A stretch of DNA of 64,000 nucleotides. Source: Chamaelirium japonicum. Taxonomy: Eukaryota > Streptophyta > Magnoliopsida > Liliales > Melanthiaceae. The stretch covers positions 3,548,001-3,612,000 of the forward strand of contig OX393551.1 in assembly GCA_947650365.1 (NCBI GenBank), read 5' to 3'. The notes beneath the pieces were generated by a model, which was not told the DNA's origin, did no database searches, and was given only the letters and a program-made list of their open reading frames with translations. Below are positions 32,655 to 44,321 of this stretch, in pieces (positions within the stretch are counted from its first letter, which is position 1; each line of letters begins with the position of its first letter). Made by a program: the position numbers and the translations under genes.

Positions 32655-35113
32655 ATGACTGGATCGTCTCCGCCCCGAACTTGGCAAGATGCCTTCATGA
32701 GGCAACAAGAGCACATGGATAGACTCCAAACCCAGATTGAAACCTTGTCCTTAGCCTTCACCAATTCCCAAAATCCACCTCGACCCCATCGAGAACACAG
32801 GGCTAGAGCATCGCCAGGGCATAGCGAGTTAGATCTAGGGTCAGGAGGTGACAGCGTCAATTCCTCTGATGGATCTGATAGGCGAAGTAGGAGAACTCAT
32901 AGGAGGTCGAAATCCCATTGGGGCTGGGATCAGGGCATCAAGATAGAAATTAATGAGTTCGAGGGTAGGATGGACCCCGAAGAGTTTCTAGAGTGGGCCG
33001 AGAGAATCGACCAGTATTTCGAGTGGAAAGAAATCCCCCGCGACAAACAAGTCAAGTTTGTCAGCCTTAAACTGAAAGGTCATGCACTGATCTGGTTGAA
33101 ACAGTTGCAGACCACTAGGGGTAGGAAAGGAAAAGAAAAGATTTCCACATGGACACATATGCGAGGAAAAATGCAACAGAAGTTCCTCTCTTCTGATTTC
33201 AAGCAGAATGTGTTCCAGAAATTCTAGAACCTGCGACAGGAGCATAAATCTGTAGATGGCTACACTAATGAATTCTACAAGCTCCAAGCTCGTAATGATC
33301 TGCACGAAGATGAAGAGCAGAGCGTCGCTAGGTACTTCAACGGTCTCAAACCTTCAATTCAAGAGGTGGTGTCCCTTCACGACTTGTATCAGGTCAGTGA
33401 GGCACACCGTCGGGCTAAGAAAGTCGAGTCTCACCACTCCCGATCTGCGTCCCGGCGTTATGACCACACTAGGGCACCATTCGGATCTGTTAGTAGACCA
33501 CTCCCTGGACCTCCACCTGTAGCTGGCACAGTTCCTGCATCCACTGAGAAGGGTAAAGGAGTTTTAGGACCCAATCCGAGTCAGATAAAGTGCTTTAAAT
33601 GCAACCAGCCGGGTCACAAGTCGGCCGATTGTCCTCGCCGTCAATTCCACCCACAGGCAAATCTTGCGGATAATGACGAGGATGATCACGAGTCTGAAGG
33701 GGAACACTTCAATGACTTAGTCTTGGAGGGCGATGATGTGACTGCACCCCTGTTGGTTATTTACCAGTCGCCATCACCCCAAACACCCAAAGCGTTGTTA
33801 CCCCACGAGCTCTGTGGAGGACCCCCTAAGCCACACTGCACGAACCAGAGGTTCGAGCTGTTCCGAACAGTCTGCAATGTTAATGGCATGGACCTTTGTC
33901 TCTTGATTGATGGAGGTTGCACCACCAATCTGATCAACGAAGCGATTGTCAGGAGCAAGAAATGGAAAGTCAAACCTTTGGCTCACCCGTACAAAACCTC
34001 TTGGCTAGACAACACCACAAGTAAGCTAGTAACGCATTGTTGTTTGGCAAAGTTGTCCATTGGGCTACAATATCGAGATGAGATCTGGTGCGATGTCCTT
34101 CCGTTTGAGGTTGCTGATGTTATCTTAGGGCATCCATGGCAGTTCGACCGAGATGTCCAACATCACGGTAGAGCCAACACCTATACTTTCCTTAAGGATG
34201 ACATCAATGTCACCCTATGGCCTACATGTTTTAGGAGACACCGATCCCACGCACCTCAAGCCCTTCTGAGTCAGAGTCAGTCCGTACGACCATTCGTTGA
34301 TAATCTAGTCGGACGTTCATCTGATTTGCTAAAAATTGATAAAGGATTAGACAACGTTTTGCATTCCATTGTGTGCACGTCGCATTTAGAGTCTGTAGGC
34401 ATTCATGACACTTGCATTCATCATTTGCCTGACTTCCATACATTCATAGATCATTCATATGTGCATCCATATTGTCATCCAAGTGTTGAGTTAAGCAATA
34501 AAGACGATTTTGGCATGTTGATCACTTTTCGATGCAGAGTACTTATGAAACATGTTTTCAGATTTCAGACAACCCATCATCTTTAATTTTTTGAAATCAT
34601 AACAATTGGCATGATGAGTTCTGTAATTTCTTATTTTATTCACTGCATTCGGACAATGATGACATGACATATCTTCTTGGTTTAGAATCCCCTTGTTCTG
34701 CACCGTGCGCAGGCCACATTGAGCAACACATAATGCACCCGCAACCCATGGCCTTTCAAATACACCATTGCCAATCGCGCAAGTCGATGACCCGCAGCAC
34801 ATTATGCTCCCGCGGCCTTTCTTTTTACATGTCATTTGAATTTCATGTCAACCCAAACTCCTATTATCACATGAAATTATCTGAGTATTTTGAAAATCTT
34901 ATCGTGCCGCGGAGGATGTTGGTTTTGGCTTTCAGGTCTTCGCTTGGCGTCGAGGGGCAGGGGATACGAGATGGAGTTGCTGCGTAATTGCGGCGGATTA
35001 CTTGGCCACCGGACCCAGAAGAGCAGTCAGAGCAGAGTCAGCGGTTGCAGTTGCTACCAAGAGAGCCCCCGCCGGATCCAGGACCTTGCTCGACAGGAGT
35101 TGAGTTCTTTTGA
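32655..35113 (+). pseudogene. Gypsy A gag-protease polyprotein, stop and frameshift
   Basis: It starts MTGSSPPRTWQDAFMRQQEH. The gag domain has FEGRMDPEEFLEWAERIDQYF and KLKGHALIWLKQL. A stop (tag, 33225-33227) interrupts it where copy B has a sense codon. The frame goes on through the zinc knuckle CFKCNQPGHKSADC (about 33588-33632) and the protease LCLLIDGGCTTNLINEAI (about 33895) with WCDVLPFEVADVILGHPWQFDRD. A 1-bp deletion near 34516 breaks the C-terminal extension. Known role of gag: particle formation; of protease: processing. The extension has no recognised function. Confidence 0.85.
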
Positions 35114-35125
35114 GTCCGGGAGACT

Positions 35126-36321
35126 TGATGCAGACGAGCCTACTACGTGCAGTTTTTCTACAGCTGATCGTGTATTTTCATCCTCTCCGGAGATCCAGGA
35201 AGCCGATCGTCGATCCGTCTGCATCAGTGGAAAGCTCAATCGAAGCCCGACAACTTTGGTTTTTACTTTATTTCGATCCGACCAACGGATCTTTAGTTAT
35301 TTCAGTTTTTATTTCTGGTTTGGGTAGGTGCGAGCCATGTTCGCATCCGGTTCGAGCCACAGATGCCGAACTGACTCATTTCTGTGTTAGGTTTTAGGCC
35401 GTAGGATCTTAAGTTAGATTTAATCTCAATGGATGAGATTCAAAGGAGAATCAAAACCCAAAACCCTAACCTAAAAACCTACCCGACCGGCCCTCTCTCT
35501 CTCTCCCGCGGACACCTCCCGATCCCTCTCTCTCACACGCGCGTCTCTCTCTCTCTACCCGACCGGCCTCTCTCTCTTTCTTTCCTTTTTTGTTCCCTTG
35601 TTTGTTTCCCCTATAAGTTCTAAACCCTAATTGAGAGAAGGGGGAGATGAATTGAATTGAAACCCTAAAAACGGAGAAGCGGAGCGCTTGCTCGGTGTAT
35701 TCCTTCCGACAAAATCCTCTTTGCTTCTAGTATATTCTTCCTTCCGCAAGCTTCTATCCCGTCGCCTCGCACTTCGTCTACGGCTTCACGGAAGATCGAC
35801 GTGGAGTTTCTTCGTCCTCAAAGATCCCTCGTCTCGTCTTCTTCACCCCGTCTTCTGGACCACGTCTCCCCTTCCGCGCCATTCATCTGCAACATCGGAG
35901 CATCGGGAAGCCGCTGGCATTGACCAACGCACGGTTTGGATTATCCTCTGATCTTTTCATGTGATATTTTCTTTCCCGCAACCGGCCTTATTGCTGATTT
36001 CATCTTAGAACTCCTAATATTTTGTTTTTCCCGAGAATCTCATCCATTAGGGTTTGTCGTTAGATCTTTTGTTGGTTATTGAGACATTGGCCTTATTTGT
36101 TAGAGATTGTTATTGTTTCATTGCTGGAATTCAGTTATATTAATCTGAAATTAAGTCTCATCTGGTCAATTTTATTGTTTCTTTGAATTAAATCTGATTG
36201 GTAATGACTGAATGTTGAATCGTGATTCTAAGCATTGCTGAAATTTGTTTATACATGCTGAAATCTGATTTAATGTTTTAAATTCTGCACTTGGTTTATT
36301 TCAAGCATATGCATCCCATCA
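35126..36321 (+). repeat. 3' LTR of gypsy element A
   Basis: 1196 bp, same length as the 5' LTR and nearly identical. The base run after it is gtttt. Confidence 0.9.
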
Positions 36322-37017
36322 GTTTTGGAGTTTCATATTAGAATTTTGGTTTCGTTTTTTTATTTAAAATAGTTACAAAATATAAAAAAAAAGTTAAAAT
36401 AATAATTTAAAATAATTACACCAGATACCCACTTCATATTGCTCTTGTTTTCAAAAGAGTAGGACTTTTGCTTTACCTCGGTTTTTTGTCAAAAAGCTGA
36501 AAAATCGTGATTTTGAATTTTGGTTAAGTCTACATGAAAAAAGAGTACTTGTGAAAGAAATTTTTTATAAGTTCAAAATATTTTACCAGTCTTTGGGTTT
36601 TAAAGTTGATCTTATACTTCTAGATTTTCGAAGATTTTTTCAGTCTAAAATACTTCGAAGTTTTTTTCCCACCAATTTATTTTTTAGTAAAAATTATAGT
36701 CTGATTTTCTATAGTAATTGAAAAATTACATTTTGATTCTTTTGGATTTTGATTTTTCTGATATTTTTATTAAAACCCAAATGGGGGTATTTGCTTATTT
36801 ACATAAAATAAATTAAAGTAAATGGACATTTACTTAAATGTTTTAATGTAAATATGGTTGTCAAGCTGTCTTGCTGAAATACACATTATCCTGAACCCGG
36901 TTTTGTTTTTTCTGAGTGTTGAATTCCAAAACCCGAAACCAGGATGGTTTCGGGACTTGTTCCAGCTGAAATTGATCCAAAACGGATTGATTTCAGCCGA
37001 AACTCTAAACCCTGAAT
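36322..37017 (-). mobile_element. AT-rich non-autonomous hAT-like repeat, copy R1 (one end)
   Basis: Read on the minus strand from 37017 it begins CAGGGTTTAGAGTTTCGGC, like the CARGGT ends of the other hAT-like elements. A region of tttcggctgaaat-type words follows, then an AT-rich body with ttatttacataaaat and gggggtatttgc (about 36784-36805). It is homologous to 53523-54298 and 60857-61560 at a level I judge as roughly two-thirds identity. Its other end is missing beyond gypsy A. Confidence 0.55.
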
Positions 37018-37086
37018 AATGATACACTTAACGTTTATTGTTGAATGCAAGTTTCAAGAAAACGAAGAGAACGATAGCCTGCCTCC

Positions 37087-37653
37087 TTGATATCTTTTGC
37101 TTTTTGTAGAGATGTTTGGGTGTTTCATCTAGTTTTAATGAAAGTAGAGAAGCCTTCTCTAGGCTTCCTTAGATCTCTAAATAATCATAGAATCAATACC
37201 TGGGACTCTCGTGATGCTTTGGGTTCTTCTAGGGGCATGCTTATAGCATGGAATGTTTCCCTACTTACTATGACATCAAAGATGGTTGGCACATACTCTA
37301 TTATGATGGTTCTTAAAACCGTAGGTGATCAGAATATATGTGCAATCACTCTATGATGGGCCTTATGGCCCTAATGACTCCAGAGAGAGTGATAACTTAT
37401 GGATGGAAATTTGTAGTGTTTGATCTACCTTTCAAGACATGTGAATTCTTGGAGACTTCGATGCCACTAGATTTTCCTTTAAAAGGAGCGGCCGCAAGCC
37501 CGCATGGGAAACAAAGGGGCCATAGAGAATTTTGCAGAGATAGTGGGATATTTGAAATTAGTGGATCTTCCCATAAGCGGTAGAAAAATTAATTGGTCTA
37601 ATCAAAGTAAAATTGTTGTTTTTGCTCGTCAAGATAGATTTTTAATATCAGAT
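37087..37653 (+). pseudogene. LINE endonuclease fragment
   Basis: Frames give WDSRDALGSSRGMLIAWN (about 37198-37251), then, after shifts, EFCRDSGIFEISGSSHKR; another frame reads NFAEIVGYLKLVDLPISGRKINWSNQ and FARQDRF (37530-37640). These match the order of the plant L1-type endonuclease (endonuclease/exonuclease/phosphatase fold), where SGRKINWSNQ-like and LDRFL-like motifs close the domain. Several frameshifts are present. It is cut off at 37654 by an LTR element. No RT part is found on its 3' side. Confidence 0.65.
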
Positions 37654-38213
37654 TGATGGGGACAGGGCCCAACCTGCACGACTTCCACGGCCCGACACGT
37701 GCTCAAGGCTTAATTAAAATAAAAATTGGATTTAATAATTCCAAAATAATATATTTTCGGAATAAAATATTAAATTCGAAATAAAATAATTATTTTATTC
37801 CGAACTTATTATTTTGATCCGAAAATACAAGATTTTTGGATTTACTAAATATGTTAATTTTTAAAGATATCATTTAGGTAAGATTTATAAAAGATTTAGA
37901 TCTTTTTATTTTAGAAAGCATTATCTTTTTATTTTTAGTAGATATCTTATGGTTTCTTAGAGACCAAGCAATGTAAGCCTACTTATAGACTTCTGTTTGA
38001 TGAATGAATAGTGTTTGGAATTATGAAAAGATATAACGGCTTGTGAGCTTTGTTAGGGTTTATTGGATTGGATCCATCAAGGGTGGATTCCCCGAATCCA
38101 GTGGACTTCGAATCTTCCCCGTCCTCTCTTCTCCTCCCCCACTCTCCTCTCTCAAAAACCCTAATTTAGAGACCACGAACCATCGACAACGGTTTCCTTT
38201 GCATCCTAAAGCA
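37654..38213 (+). repeat. 5' LTR of the 37.7 kb element
   Basis: 560 bp. It matches 41940-42404 over its first ~465 bp with moderate divergence, so this insertion is clearly older than the array at 18.6 kb. Confidence 0.85.
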
Positions 38214-38216
38214 GTT

Positions 38217-38228
38217 TGGTATCAGAGC
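38217..38228 (+). other. Primer-binding site of the 37.7 kb element
   Basis: tggtatcagagc, three bases after the LTR. Confidence 0.88.
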
Positions 38229-39206
38229 GGGCTCTTGACGATTCCTACCCGTTGAGCGATCCGCCGAAATTGTCGCCGTCGCCGACAACCGTCAACAACA
38301 TCATCATCGTCGTCGACTCCCCAATCCGCCACCTGCAAGCCCCGACCGGCCACGCCAGCCCTCGTCAGCTGCTGCTGTTGCCGCCCGACCTCCTCTACGC
38401 CTGCCAATTTCCCTACGCTCCTCGTCACCTTGGCCTGGCCCTACAACCGCCACCCCACCAGGACTCACCGACGTGCAGCCGTTGCAGCCCCAACGTCGCA
38501 CGACCAGGTCCAGCCCTCCACGTCTCACCAGTCACTGCCTAGTTGTTGCCCGCGCCTCCCCGACACGTCCCGGCCACCGCCCGTCGCTGCCAAAACCCCG
38601 ATCGGCCACCGCCGTGCCCGACCCGAGCCCGCCGTCGCCGTAGCACGCCAACCGCAGCCCTTGTCGTCGTCAACCCGGTCACCTTGCAGTCGCTTCAGAC
38701 GTCTGCATCACCCCGCTCCTCGCGTCCCTCCTCTCTATCCACGCGGAATAAGCCTTAGGGATTCTGCACATTTGTCGCACGAAGAAGCACACACGGGAGG
38801 ATCCTGTGCAATCGGTTTTGCTAGCACCCCTGCAGCCAACCCATTAAAGGGCTAGCCTTGTCAGCAACTTGGGGCACTCTTGGCACCCCTACACAGCCCG
38901 CGTGACCCCTGCACTTTCTTCCAAGAACCACGACTCAGAGAAGAGTCGCACGACCTCCGTACGGCTTCCCGAGGTCACACAATCCCACCCTCAGCCGCAT
39001 GAGCCCTCCGACATCCCTCCATCGGCTCGGCAGTCCCATGACGCGCCCCTCGGCCTCCTCTCAAGCATTGGCAGCCCTATCTGGCTTCCCTTCGCTCCTC
39101 GGCAACCCCTCAGCACCCTCCGACCATCGACAGCCCTTTCGCATCTTCCGATCATCATCTTCGGCAAGCCATCGACTCTCGGAAATTACTCGCACCCTAT
39201 CAGCAA
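38229..39206 (+). other. GC-rich leader or proline-rich coding remains
   Basis: CCG/GCC-rich sequence with overlapping low-complexity frames on both strands, rich in Pro, Arg, Ser and His. It may be the leader or an expanded N-terminal region of the element's protein. No domain recognised. Confidence 0.4.
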
Positions 39207-39551
39207 GGATGAAATGCGTTACCATTAGACCACCATCTATGCACGACTCCTAGATTGGATGGATACTTTTGGTCCTACCCTCTACTCTTCTATATTTACG
39301 GGATTTTGTATATTGATCGCATCAGAGGTTGAGCCCAAGAACTGGCGTTACCAGTCGAACCATTTGTCCAATGGTTCTTGCACCAAGGAAGCTCAATTGA
39401 AGAGCAACTCGATAATGTGATGCGACTGACGGATGATATTGAGCAAGAGGCTATGGTCCGATAGCGACACAGAGCCCGTGCTTCAGTTGTGCCTCATGTA
39501 CCAACGACTGCTTCAATGCTTGCACCACCGGTTCCACGACCACCACCAGAC

Positions 39552-41493
39552 TGTTGTAGCTCGTGTGTCCTTAGCGTGGATTTTCTGTATTAACATTAAT
39601 AAAGATGACTTTGGTTATTGCTTTAATTAGAATACTACTATGGTATATGATAGTTTTCATATAATAAAAGGACCCTAGGGAACACAGTAGGCCAGTGAGG
39701 CGCATGGAGGATCCATGCTTGGGAGACCCAGTGGACCAGTTCTGTGTAGACCTAGAACTAGTTCACAGCTTAGGTGATGCCGGTCGCTTCACCGAGAACA
39801 AGTTGTTGGCAGGTAGAGGATGTGATGAAGTCTCCACCACGGGAACGTGGGATTCCCATTCACCTGACCAAGCACGATGATCGTGTTGAACAGGAACCAA
39901 GACGGTGCACAGTTCAGTGATTCAGACACTGGTGCATAAACCGTCTTACTACTATAGATAATATGTCATTAACCCTGAGGGACCATGTACACTGAACCAA
40001 CCAGTTGTGTGGTGCTTTGATGTGCCAACGTGTGCGGGCCTTCCATAGTCCAATACCACGGTACGTTGGGTTACCCGGCTGGCGCTTGAGTGACATGTAA
40101 TCCGACGTCCAGTGTTGAATGGGTGCGGTTTGATGAGTCAATCTGTCCACACAGTTAACCCAGGCCTGGTGGTTGTCAGTATGACTGACGATGTTCCGGA
40201 TGCTAGGCATAGCACCGGAAGGTATGTGGTGTTATAGATGACAAGTCATCAAACCCTAGTCAGATGATCGATCGGGATCTGACGGTGCTCCCCACCGCCC
40301 GAGTCGTATCATGGCACCAGTAATAGGAGGGATAAGGATTATCGGAGTATAGTAGAGAACAGGGTTACGAGGGAGTAACATAAGTTTAGGATCACTAGAG
40401 TTCAACTCGCGTCGCACTCTGGGTGGCTACGCGGGTTAATCGGATTAGGGCTGATTAACGGAACTTTCGGTGTGTCACCGGAACAGTTAATCAGGGATCC
40501 GGTTGGAGCTAGAGATCCCGAACCCTGAAGGTTCCACCCTATCGTTGCGTATAGGAATTGTTTCCCGACCTAGTTGGATACGTTGGATGCGAAGTAACGC
40601 GATGGAGCGCAAGCCCGGAGCCAAAGAACCTAATTCACATGTGTTACGGGCCGTAGGGGTATTTTGGTAAATACTGAAATATGGCTCAGAACATATTGAA
40701 TATGGATCTTAGATTGAGCGGAATAATTCCAGGAGCTCACAGGCGCTGACAGAACTCGATTCCGAGTAGCGCACCTCACTCAGTCTCACTTTCAGTTTTC
40801 CGCTTTTCGTGAAGGGCGTTTTCGTCCGGACTTCACGATAGACACCCGGAAGACCTAAATCCGATCCCCCCTCATCCCTATCCACCTAGGGGCCGGCCCT
40901 AGGCTCCTTGGAGCCATGGAAGACCGGCCCTATAAAGGGAATAGAGAGGGGAGGGGCCGGCCCTATGGTTCTACTCCCTCCCCTCCAAAAATCCGACCCC
41001 TAGTCTCCTCCTTTGTGGTTTCGGCTAAGGAAAAGAGAGGAAGAAGAAGGGAGAAGGAAGAGGAAGGAAGGAGAAGGAAGAAAGGAGAAAGAGGAGGAGA
41101 AAAACTCGAGGCTCGCCATCGTCTTCGCAACGGATTCTTCCGTCGGCTCGAAATCCTTGCACTCAGAGACGGGATTTCGAGAATTCTTCAATTCGCAAAG
41201 GACAAGGTGCTATCCGACAGTTTCCCTTGCGATTCGAGTGCGGTTCTTCATCGTTCCGTAATCTCCGGATCATAGATCCATAAGGTATGATGAATCTAAA
41301 CACCTAAGTAGATGCATGCATGTCTTCCGTAGATCGTAGTATGCCTCTAGGGTGTCCGCACATATGCTAAGATCATAGATTTGCATGTAGATTGTTTTGT
41401 ATCACGAATTGTAATGAAACATACACCGTATGATCTTCGGATCTTTCTTTTTGCTTCCGCTGCGACTCTGATTAGCGGAACCCAATTCCAACA
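39552..41493 (+). repeat. Solo LTR, 1942 bp, distant relative of the 2328-bp Copia LTR
   Basis: TGTTGTAGC...TTCCAACA with a perfect target duplication CAGAC (39547-39551 and 41494-41498). Parts match the complement of 3221-5548: the end gcttccgctgcg...ccaaca, the block around gttacccggctggcg (40069) and the ggccggcc cluster near a tataaag box. It sits inside the coding remains of the 37.7 kb element. Confidence 0.88.
40889..40966 (+). promoter_or_regulatory. Candidate LTR core promoter with ggccggcc palindromes
   Basis: ccctataaag (about 40929-40938) is bracketed by ggggccggccct, gaccggccct and ggggccggccct. The same arrangement occurs in the Copia LTRs at 3.9 and 11.7 kb. Confidence 0.5.
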
Positions 41494-41939
41494 CAGACCA
41501 CCACAAGAGGACCCTATACCGACTCCTGTGGTCTACTTTCCATCATGCAAGCCGAAGATGGGTGTCGACTTCAGCGCACTATTCCCGACAATCGACTTCA
41601 TCGGGCTAGATCATCCACCCATGGCTTTGGTCCTCTTTCAGTGCCACCTCCACCTGGGCATATTCTCCATCGAGTTACTACTTCAGCAAGCCCCTGCGAC
41701 CGTCTATGCCAGCACGTCCATGATTCCTGGTCCCGCTCGACTACAGCAGCACTTTCGCGTGGCATCCAGGTGATGACTAGAGTGCAGCACAACCACACCA
41801 GCTAGGCCTCCATCACCAGTTGTGGATTTCGAGAGAATTCTTCGATAACCCTGGTGATGCAAGCTTTGCTACCAGCCCCTGCTTGGCTCTATAGAACTCG
41901 TGGATGAGTTCTTTCTAACTTGGGGTGAATGATGACAGG

Positions 41940-42401
41940 GTCCAGCCTGCACGACTTCCACAGCCCGACACGCGCTCAAGACTTAATTAAAATAAAATTC
42001 AGATTTAATAATTCCAAAATAATGTATTTTCAAAATAAAATATTAAGTTCGGATAATTATTCCAAAATTATTATTTAATCTGAAAATACAAGATTTTCGA
42101 ATTTATTAAATATAATAATTTTTAAAGATATCATTTGGGTAAGATTTAGGATAGATTTACATCTTTTTATTTTGAAAAGCATTATCTTTTTATTTTTGGT
42201 AGTTATCTTATGGTTTCTTGGAGACCAAGCAATGTAAGCCTACTTATAGGTCTTTGTTTGATGAATGAATAATGCTAGAAATTATGAAAAAATATGATGG
42301 CTTATGAGCTTCGTTAGGGTTTCCTGGATTGCAATCCATCAGGGGTGGATTCCCCGAATCCGGATCCTCCCCCTCCTCTCTTCTCCTCCACCACTCTCTC
42401 T

Positions 42402-42404
<3 letters not shown>
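41940..42404 (+). repeat. Truncated 3' LTR of the 37.7 kb element
   Basis: Begins TGATGACAGGG after the purine-rich cttggggtgaa. It is collinear with 37654-38145 and is broken off by TA repeats in its CT-rich part. Confidence 0.85.

Positions 42405-42459
<55 letters not shown>
42405..42459. repeat. TA microsatellite, left
   Basis: Uninterrupted TA dinucleotides. Open frames here are artefacts. Confidence 0.95.
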
Positions 42460-42462
<3 letters not shown>

Positions 42463-42604
42463 GAATGTTAGGATGCGGCGTGCGGTGCGTGCGGCGCCGC
42501 ACCGCAGCCGTCTGATGCACTGCTGTGGTGCGTGCGATGCACGCAGCAGTGCATCAGACGGCTGTTGCGGTGCGCCGCACGCACCGCACGCCGCATCCTA
42601 ACAC

Positions 42605-42608
<4 letters not shown>
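42460..42608. mobile_element. Fold-back MITE, ~149 bp, almost a full palindrome
   Basis: The left end reads gaggaatgttaggatgcggc and the right end, reversed, aggggtgttaggatgcggc. The inverted arms run nearly to the centre (about 42537) with small mismatches, mostly gcgtgcggtgcgt-type words. TA repeats flank both sides, so a TA target duplication is possible but cannot be proven. It encodes nothing. Confidence 0.8.

Positions 42609-42680
<72 letters not shown>
42609..42680. repeat. TA microsatellite, right
   Basis: Uninterrupted TA dinucleotides continuing after the fold-back element. Confidence 0.95.
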
Positions 42681-42686
<6 letters not shown>

Positions 42687-43920
42687 TTAAATATAATAAA
42701 TTAACATGCTCGAATATGAATAGTGAATAGTTTGAAAATTAAATATTATCATGTTCATCAATCATCATTCATTATATTATTCACATCCAATACAACCAAA
42801 AAATACAAAGCTAGTCACATTCATCAATTACAAAAAAGTTACGCTAACATTACACAGGTGTCTCATTCATTGTCCATTACAAAACGCTAGTAAAAAACAC
42901 TAACACTCATCATCCATTACAAAATACAAAGTGTCGCATGCATCATCCAAAAAACAAAACATATAAATAATATCATTAAGCAAATGGTCACGCTCCTCCA
43001 ACACGTACAACATCATCATCATCTTTGTTATTCTTGGTAAAAAGCACCACCTCTATCTCCGGTTCATCAAGTGAAAGGTTTGCAATCTCAAGCTCGCCGG
43101 CACCATCCAATGGATCAAACATGTCTCCTCTTGTGTCCCAATGCTTGCTCTCTCCGTTTTTATATACTTCACTCTTTCTTCAAAGAAGCCGGAGATTAGT
43201 ATGCACAAATACTAAATCTTCGGCTTGTTGCGGTTGTATCTTATTCCTCCTCATTGAATGAATAAAGGAATATGTGTTTCAATTCCTTTCGCAATATAAC
43301 GAGGAACAAGGTTGACCAAGTAGTTTTAGAGCTATGTTTTGAAGCATAGGCATAGAAGCTCCATAAACTATCCACCAAGGCCTTGCCTCCATGTATCCTC
43401 TATCGTATAACGAATCATACTCAGCAAACATGTCCATGGCACCAGAGAATCTAGCATACTCAAGGTTCACACTCCTCCGCTCCTCATTATTTGGGAAGCA
43501 TCTTCTTAAGCACTTGTTCCTCTCTTCGGAAATCTCCAAATCCTTGTGTGGAGGAACACGATTGAGAGCCTCCATAAGCCACTCCTCACTATAGTACCTA
43601 GAAAGTAGAAAGCAACAAGTAGGATTTCTATCACATTTTAAATGTAAAATAAAATAATTAAGAAGCTTCAACAAGAAAGTTACCTATGATTCAATGAATG
43701 GGCCAAGCAATGAATTGGTGTGTGACAACCAAGATCCAATAGCCAAGAGCCAAGACTCTTGAGGCTGGAATGCCAAGATGGATGAGATAAGGTGAGCTGA
43801 GGTGTACAAGGCCATGAGTTAGCCCCACATCGCTTGGAGAGGAGATCCTGAGCTACTTATATAATTTTCCCTCCCAAACATAGAAGGCGCGTTTTAAAAC
43901 ATAGAAGACACGTTTTAAGA

Positions 43921-44030
43921 CCGTGTGTCGCTACGGGTTTCGTAAGAACTCCGTAGTTAAGCGTGCTCGGGCGAGAGCAATACTGGGATGGGTGACCTCC
44001 CTGGGAAGTTCTCGTGCAAGCACGAGCAAA
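43921..44030 (+). other. 5S rRNA-derived segment, Cassandra LTR 1
   Basis: Contains gaactccgtagttaagcgtg, cgggcgagagcaatactggg and gatgggtgacctccctggga, the plant 5S internal control region. Better preserved than the copies at 27.5 kb. Confidence 0.9.
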
Positions 44031-44321
44031 GCGGACAATATCGTGTGTGTTTAGGGCGGATGTTACAAAATGGTATCAGAGCCGGTTCTCCTCGCAATGG
44101 GGGGGTCTAACCCTACACGAGGACGTGTAGCCCTAAGGGGGTTGGATTGTGACGACCAAGATTCAATAGCCAAGAGCCAAGACTCTTGAGGCTAGAATGC
44201 CAAGATGGATGAGGTGAGGTGAGGTGTACAAGGCCATGAATTAGCCCCACATCGCCTGGAGAGGAGATCCTAAGCTACTTATATAATTTCCCCTCCGAAA
44301 CATAGCGCATTTTAAAATCGT

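Larger units (their letters stand above)
31248..36321 (+). mobile_element. Gypsy element A, gag-protease only, 5074 bp
   Basis: LTRs of 1196 bp each (31248-32443 and 35126-36321; TGATGCAGACG...GCATCCCATCA) flank 2682 bp. The initiator tRNA-Met primer site follows the first LTR. The internal region has gag, a zinc knuckle and an aspartic protease, then about 290 codons of unknown sequence. There is no RT, RNase H or integrase, so it is non-autonomous. No 5' target duplication can be checked because another internal fragment is attached upstream. Confidence 0.9.
39207..41780 (+). pseudogene. Second, diverged member of the proline-rich retrotransposon protein family (split)
   Basis: From about 39213 the frames read MRYH, a stop, TTIYARLLDWMDTFGPTLYSSIF; then, one frame over, LALPVEPFVQWFLHQGSS and LTDDIEQEAMVR (39347-39459), and a proline-rich run APPVPRPPP. 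A solo LTR (39552-41493) interrupts. From 41499 it continues, ending with FPTIDFIGLDHPPMALVLF (about 41581-41640). These match, in order, the 357-aa protein: YKQFVRLYKSLEPCPTLF, KPFVQW, LDDIEDE, the proline-rich middle and DFVGTDRPPTA. Stops and frameshifts make it a pseudogene. No function is known to me. Confidence 0.7.
37654..42404 (+). mobile_element. Non-autonomous LTR retrotransposon encoding the proline-rich protein family
   Basis: LTR 1 (37654-38213, 560 bp, TGATGGGGACAGGG...AAAGCA) is followed by an initiator tRNA-Met primer site. The second LTR starts at 41940 (TGATGACAGGG) and breaks off at about 42404 in TA repeats. Without the nested solo LTR the internal region is about 1.8 kb. 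It encodes only degenerate frames related to the 357-aa protein at 19799-20872. It sits in a LINE fragment. Its right target duplication is lost. Confidence 0.85.

Noticed and set aside
38216-38855. Proline-rich frames of 108-141 codons
   Set aside because: Overlapping frames on both strands in CCG-rich DNA. Only the later part (39.2 kb on) aligns with the element's protein.
42329-42601. 90-codon frame through the fold-back element
   Set aside because: It runs through LTR, TA repeat and palindrome; chance.
43921-44030. 5S rRNA gene
   Set aside because: Same reason: part of a Cassandra LTR inside a hAT gene.
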